This document shows, one piece after another, positions 59,401 to 64,000 of a stretch of DNA of 64,000 nt. The position numbers and the translations under genes are program-made. The notes under the pieces were generated by a model, which was given only the letters and a program-made list of their open reading frames with translations, had not been told where the DNA came from and did no database searches. Within the stretch, counting starts at the first letter, position 1, and every line of letters begins with the position of its first letter. The stretch comes from Saxidomus purpurata (lineage: Eukaryota; Mollusca; Bivalvia; Venerida; Veneridae), in contig JAFMSR010000002.1 of NCBI GenBank assembly GCA_022818135.1, positions 50,944,412-51,008,411 on the forward strand, read 5' to 3'.

Positions 59401-61874
59401 TTGACTACAATAAATTTGTCAAGCCACATGGGCCACTGTGCTAACATATTTATGCTTTAATCTAAAAAGATAATGCAATATTTCAAAATCATTAAAATAT
59501 GTTTCGTATATTTTATGAGGAGTTTTGAATGTTTACAAACAATTTTGTTTACATGTATAAATAATAGTGTTTGTCATGTATGAAATAGTTCTATTATCAA
59601 TTTTAAGGTAACTAGGAGGTAATATATTTATGTATGAAGACCCCACCACTGAATATTTCTGCCGGCAATATCTTGATTAAAAGATGAAATTATACTCAGA
59701 AGGGGGCTGTTGATGAAATGTCATTCATACCGATGGATAGATAGTGACCAAACTTAGTGTTATCTAGTGCACGTACATGTATGCAAAACATTCTAATTAT
59801 TTCAAAACCGTCGGGCGACCTCGTTTTTAGTTGACAGATAACATTCTGTGCTCTCTTACATAAGTGTTTGTTTTTTTTATCTGATCATGTCCAAATTTCA
59901 TAAAAACCTACCCATCTGCAAGAGCTAAATATTGAGAAATTTTTTTCACTGGCAAAATTTAATATTCATTTAACACCATAGATCTAGATTGTAAAAAAAA
60001 ATTAACATGTTAAATGCAGATACTGGTAAATAGGGACATTTTTGCAGCTCCTTAATTTGATGAAATGATGGCACAACTCATTTAATTTATTTATGTCAAC
60101 ATTTTGTGCGTAGAAGATGTAAAAACATGAGTTAAGAAGTAAATATTTAGTGTCTTAATATAACTTTCAAGAAAAATATAAGCAAAAAATTAAATAGGCA
60201 GTTGTAGCATTTTTATTTAATTTAATGGCTAATTGATTTACCGAACTTATTTGAAGGCTTGAAGATCTTATACAGAGAAAATAGTGTTTTAAGAAATAAC
60301 TTCAGATATGTCAATATAGAATATATATGTCACAGAATACATTTCTAGCTCTCTTAGCTATATTACGTTAATCAATTAACAAATTGTTAATCAATTAACA
60401 AATTGTCATCCCAGCTGTCACTTTTGCATAATCATGCTATTTTATGCTTGAGTACATGCACACTATATGTTTCCTTTTTATAGTTTTAATCTAAGACTGG
60501 CACCTTCTGGTCTAATTTTGTAATACATCATAATATTGATATTGCTTTATATTCTAAGAATAGTGCATTAATTATGATCAGAACACAGATGACTTTCAAA
60601 CATTGAGTAAGTACTGATATTTAATGATAAATAAATTTTGTGTTATTTAATTTCAAGCTGGATGGTGTGTGCAGCCTCAGTTCGTAGTATCACTTTTTCT
60701 ATATAATTTTTAAGGTTGAATTTTAATAATCTGATTAAACTTATTTTAGAAAAGTACAACATATTACTATAAGTTTTATGAAAACTACACATTACATACT
60801 TACATTTAAAATTTGAATCAAATTAAATTTTATGGTTTATAATTATACAAATGTACTTTGGAATTGGTTTATAAAAAAGGTTATCGTTTTTGCAAATTTT
60901 TTTCAGATGAAACATTTTGCAATTTCACCAGTCTTTCTCATACGTATTAATAAGTATATCATAAAGTGTGCTTTGTTTATTTTCTACAAAAGGCAAATTA
61001 AAAAAAAATGCTGGCCATTTTCCACTAATAACACATTAAATGTATTAATGATTTAAACCAGATCTTAGGAGTTTAATACTGTAATCTGCTGTACACAGTG
61101 TTTTATTACGTGAAATATTAATTACAGGTCAGTTGCATTATATAACTTATTTTATGCTATCTATATAATGAATACTGACTTTTTTATCAGCATTTTTCCC
61201 CTATTAAGTGCTGAAAAAATCTCATAAAAATAAAATTTCGGTTCGTCGCCCGAACTGCCGGAACTATTTTTCAGTGGTATATGTACTTTTTTAATAGTAA
61301 GCATGAAATTTGTTTATCTCAACTAAAAGTGATACAATTTTCTCATTTTTATTAGCAGCTCGTGAAAATCTTAAAATTATATCAATTTGTTGAGATATAT
61401 TCCATAGAAATACCAAAATGCCCTAAACAGTGTGGCATTTTGTAGTAAATTTGCCACATAATAATTGGAAAAAGTACTGGAACAGTGGATATTCATCAAT
61501 TGCCAGCTGATGCCACCTGTTTTCACCTAAATGCCATGCTCTTTGTTGGAAATAAGAGGCAAATGGTGAAAATAAGTGGCAAATCTAGGGACGGGATGGG
61601 ATATTCACTCAAAACAAACAATGATATAAATATCCTAGATTTATCATTAGAATTTGAGTCAAATGCATAACTTCATTGTTTACATACCATTAATATTTAA
61701 ACTTATAACAACAATGGACAAATGATACAGGAAAGTTTATACTAACTGAGGTATTTATCAAGTCTTATGTAAGTTTTTAATTCATAATGTGAGCATAATG
61801 CAAGTTTGAGGACGAACTTCAATGACTGAGCCAAGTCTGAGGTCACAACAATAATACTTTTATTAAAGATTTAT

Positions 61875-62190
61875 GTCTCCTGTTTACCCCTGTGGTTGGG
61901 GTTGTATGCGTGAGTGTCAGAATTGCAACCACTGTGGGTTACAGATGCCCTGCATGTATTGTAAAAGGTGACTATATGGGCTTTGTGAGCTGAAGTCCCT
62001 GCAGACATCATTATATGGTAATTTAAGCCCCATGCATGTGGTGAGTCAAACCACCAAGGAGGCAATAAACATAGTTTCAACACTTAACCACGTTCATGCA
62101 TATTTCATTTTTGATACAAGGTTTTGATGTGCGCTACATGACCTTGGAAGTCGATGTGCCATAAAACACCATTTATTCATTCCTTCATGT
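61875..62190. repeat. Probable dispersed repeat (SINE-like)
   Basis: It includes CCCTGCATGTATTGTAAAAG followed by GTGACTATATGG, and a SINE-type end, GAAGTCGATGTGCCATAAAACACC. It is noncoding, and the family assignment is tentative. Confidence 0.4.
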
Positions 62191-64000
62191 CCTACATAAT
62201 GTTTGTAAGTGTACATAATATTACTCTGTTAGTCATGTAACTCTTATATTGATATGAAATTCAGGTAGCTGTTAGGGGCAGCCCCCTTTCACCGCGACCT
62301 CAACACTCCCTTATTACGGCTCCATTACTGGTATTAGTTAATATAATTTGCAATAACTTAAAATTGTTCTTAAGTCCATGTTAAAATATGTATACTAAAA
62401 ATGAAAAAAAATAAATGAACACCTGTGAACTTAGAACAGATGTTCTTAAATATTATGATTCTGCATGAAGGTTTTTTGTAATGTTGAGTTACAAAATATG
62501 TCAATGATTAATAAATGTTATGATTCTAAACTGCCCGCTTACAGTCATGATTATGAAACAGTGACAGAGATTTAAATTTTAGGCTGGTTTAAACAGACAC
62601 TCGGGGATTATAAGTTAAAGGCATTTTTTGGTAGGTAGACGGTAATTAATCCTGTGATAGTGTATTACTTACAATACGGTACTTATATTTATGAATGAAA
62701 TTCTGGGATTGACCAATCCTTGTTAAAGGTTAACTGTTTATGTTGTCTAGATCTTAATTATTATTTGAAAGTTCAAAAGTTATTTAGTAACTATACATGT
62801 ATACAAGTCATTGTTTGTTAAGTGGTGTGCAGCACTTTTAGCCTGAAAAATATTGCATACTGATTTTATTATTCTATTCTATTTTTTACATTTTCATTAT
62901 ATCATTCTATAAGAGAAATAATTTGACATAATTCACTTTTTACATGTTTTAAACGAATTTACTACGTTTTCCGCTTCGTTCTTGATCATAATTCAACATT
63001 GAAATTTTGAAGGGTAATTCAACTTAAGCACAACACCTGTTAAAATAATTGTTACCTTTATCAAAAGTCATTCACTAGCATGCATGTTACAACATTGAAG
63101 TTATTTTTTTGGTTTCTATCTCAGCTGTTAATTAAGTAACAGTGATTTTCAGTGCATAGTATTTTAGAAAAGTATGAAGTTTCTTACTTTTTAGTTCCTG
63201 ATTTATCAACCCTTAAATTAGTATGAAAAAACAAATTGATCCCTCTTTCTTTTGACCTTAACTTTCAGGTTAGAGTTCAAATTCTTATGTGATTTCTACA
63301 CAGCTTTTATAGATGGCAGAATGTTTGAACAAATAAGTTCAATATGGTTTTATTACATTTATGTATCGTTTAAAACGTTCGACATGAGCATCCTTTCTAA
63401 AAATGTCTTACATCAAAGAAATATGCATCTTTTTATCTTTGCAAGACAATTATATCGTCAAGTGTTTCATTGCCTTTGTTTCAGTTTATATAACAAGGAC
63501 CCAGCTGTTCCAAATTTTAATCAACGAGTAAGCCAAAATTCGGTTATTACTTTAAGGGTAACCTTTGTATTTTATACAGTTTGAAAGGCTTATTAAAACA
63601 AGTTTTTATGCTCGAGAGAATGAGGACTAAAAACTCTTTGAAGCAAAATCAAAATTTTCTGTAAGTGTTATATGTCCATACAGAATCGTTTTTATTAATC
63701 AAAAGTTAATCAATGGCTGGCAAACAGTCGGTTTGAGTTTCGAACAACTGGATCCTGGTCATTAAGTTTCCAGATTTTAGAGCTACTCTTACCCGTGCTG
63801 GTGGCATGTGATTCCGTCTTCTGCCACCAGAGATTTAGCAGAGCAGACATTTCAATACTGAAATATCATAAATTAATAAGTTATTCCTTTTTAAATGTCA
63901 CTTAATTTAGTCTGTAGCGTAATAAATAAATAGTAACCAGATTGGAACGATCAGAGATTCTTTAACCCTATCTCTTTTGAATCACTTAAATGGACTTGTC

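Larger units (their letters stand above)
54131..64000. other. Long gene-poor tail; only repeats recognised
   Basis: I read both strands for conserved exons and found none that I can support. Reading frames are short and AT-driven. Recognisable items are dispersed repeats (listed separately), a homopolymer patch, and a 21-bp direct duplication (AATCAATTAACAAATTGTT) at about 60370-60410. Confidence 0.45.

Noticed and set aside
63252..63584. 110-codon plus-strand frame near the right edge
   Set aside because: AT-driven composition rich in Phe, Tyr and Ile, no recognisable motif and no splice context.

Overview
The window reads as animal nuclear DNA, most likely from a marine bivalve mollusc. 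It is AT-rich, its genes have short exons separated by kilobase introns with GT/AG borders, and it is crowded with tRNA-headed SINEs, small inverted-repeat elements, decayed non-LTR reverse transcriptases and ACATGTAC-type words that are common in bivalves. The species assignment is inference. A 500-base run of N (15027-15526) marks a scaffold gap, and a few homopolymer-rich patches look like poor consensus sequence.

Layout from left to right. 1-4500: repeats, including one copy of a duplicated noncoding unit that is split by about 3.2 kb of inserted DNA. 4515-6891 (minus): a C2H2 zinc-finger array with 12 intact fingers, followed by about 16 decayed fingers beyond a Cys-to-stop change. 7000-15026: intergenic DNA with a decayed reverse transcriptase (9056-9960, minus) and two more tandem copies of the duplicated unit (about 11450-13015). 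15527-15941 (plus): the 3' end of a major-facilitator transporter running out of the gap. 19338-27354 (minus): four-exon LRRC20 with one extra A in its last exon; its 5.8-kb third intron holds a 4.56-kb inverted-repeat transposon-like element. 28066-28801: a fold-back element with a perfect 10-bp target duplication. 31178-43812 (plus): a complete 17-exon LRRC45 gene (673 codons plus stop). 48419-53058 (minus): the heparan N-sulfatase gene SGSH, with six intact exons but one required exon present only as degenerate copies. 53100-64000: no recognisable gene, only repeats.

The genes are not an operon and share no evident pathway: LRRC45 is a centrosome/cilium protein, SGSH is a lysosomal hydrolase, LRRC20 is a small leucine-rich repeat protein of unknown role, and the zinc-finger array is a putative DNA-binding protein. 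The most unusual items are the decayed SGSH exon copies, the nested 4.56-kb element with GC-rich subterminal words, the 716-bp fold-back element, the higher-order zinc-finger array, and a repeat family with constant ends and interchangeable cores of about 165-bp period. I did not find a clearly novel multi-gene system.
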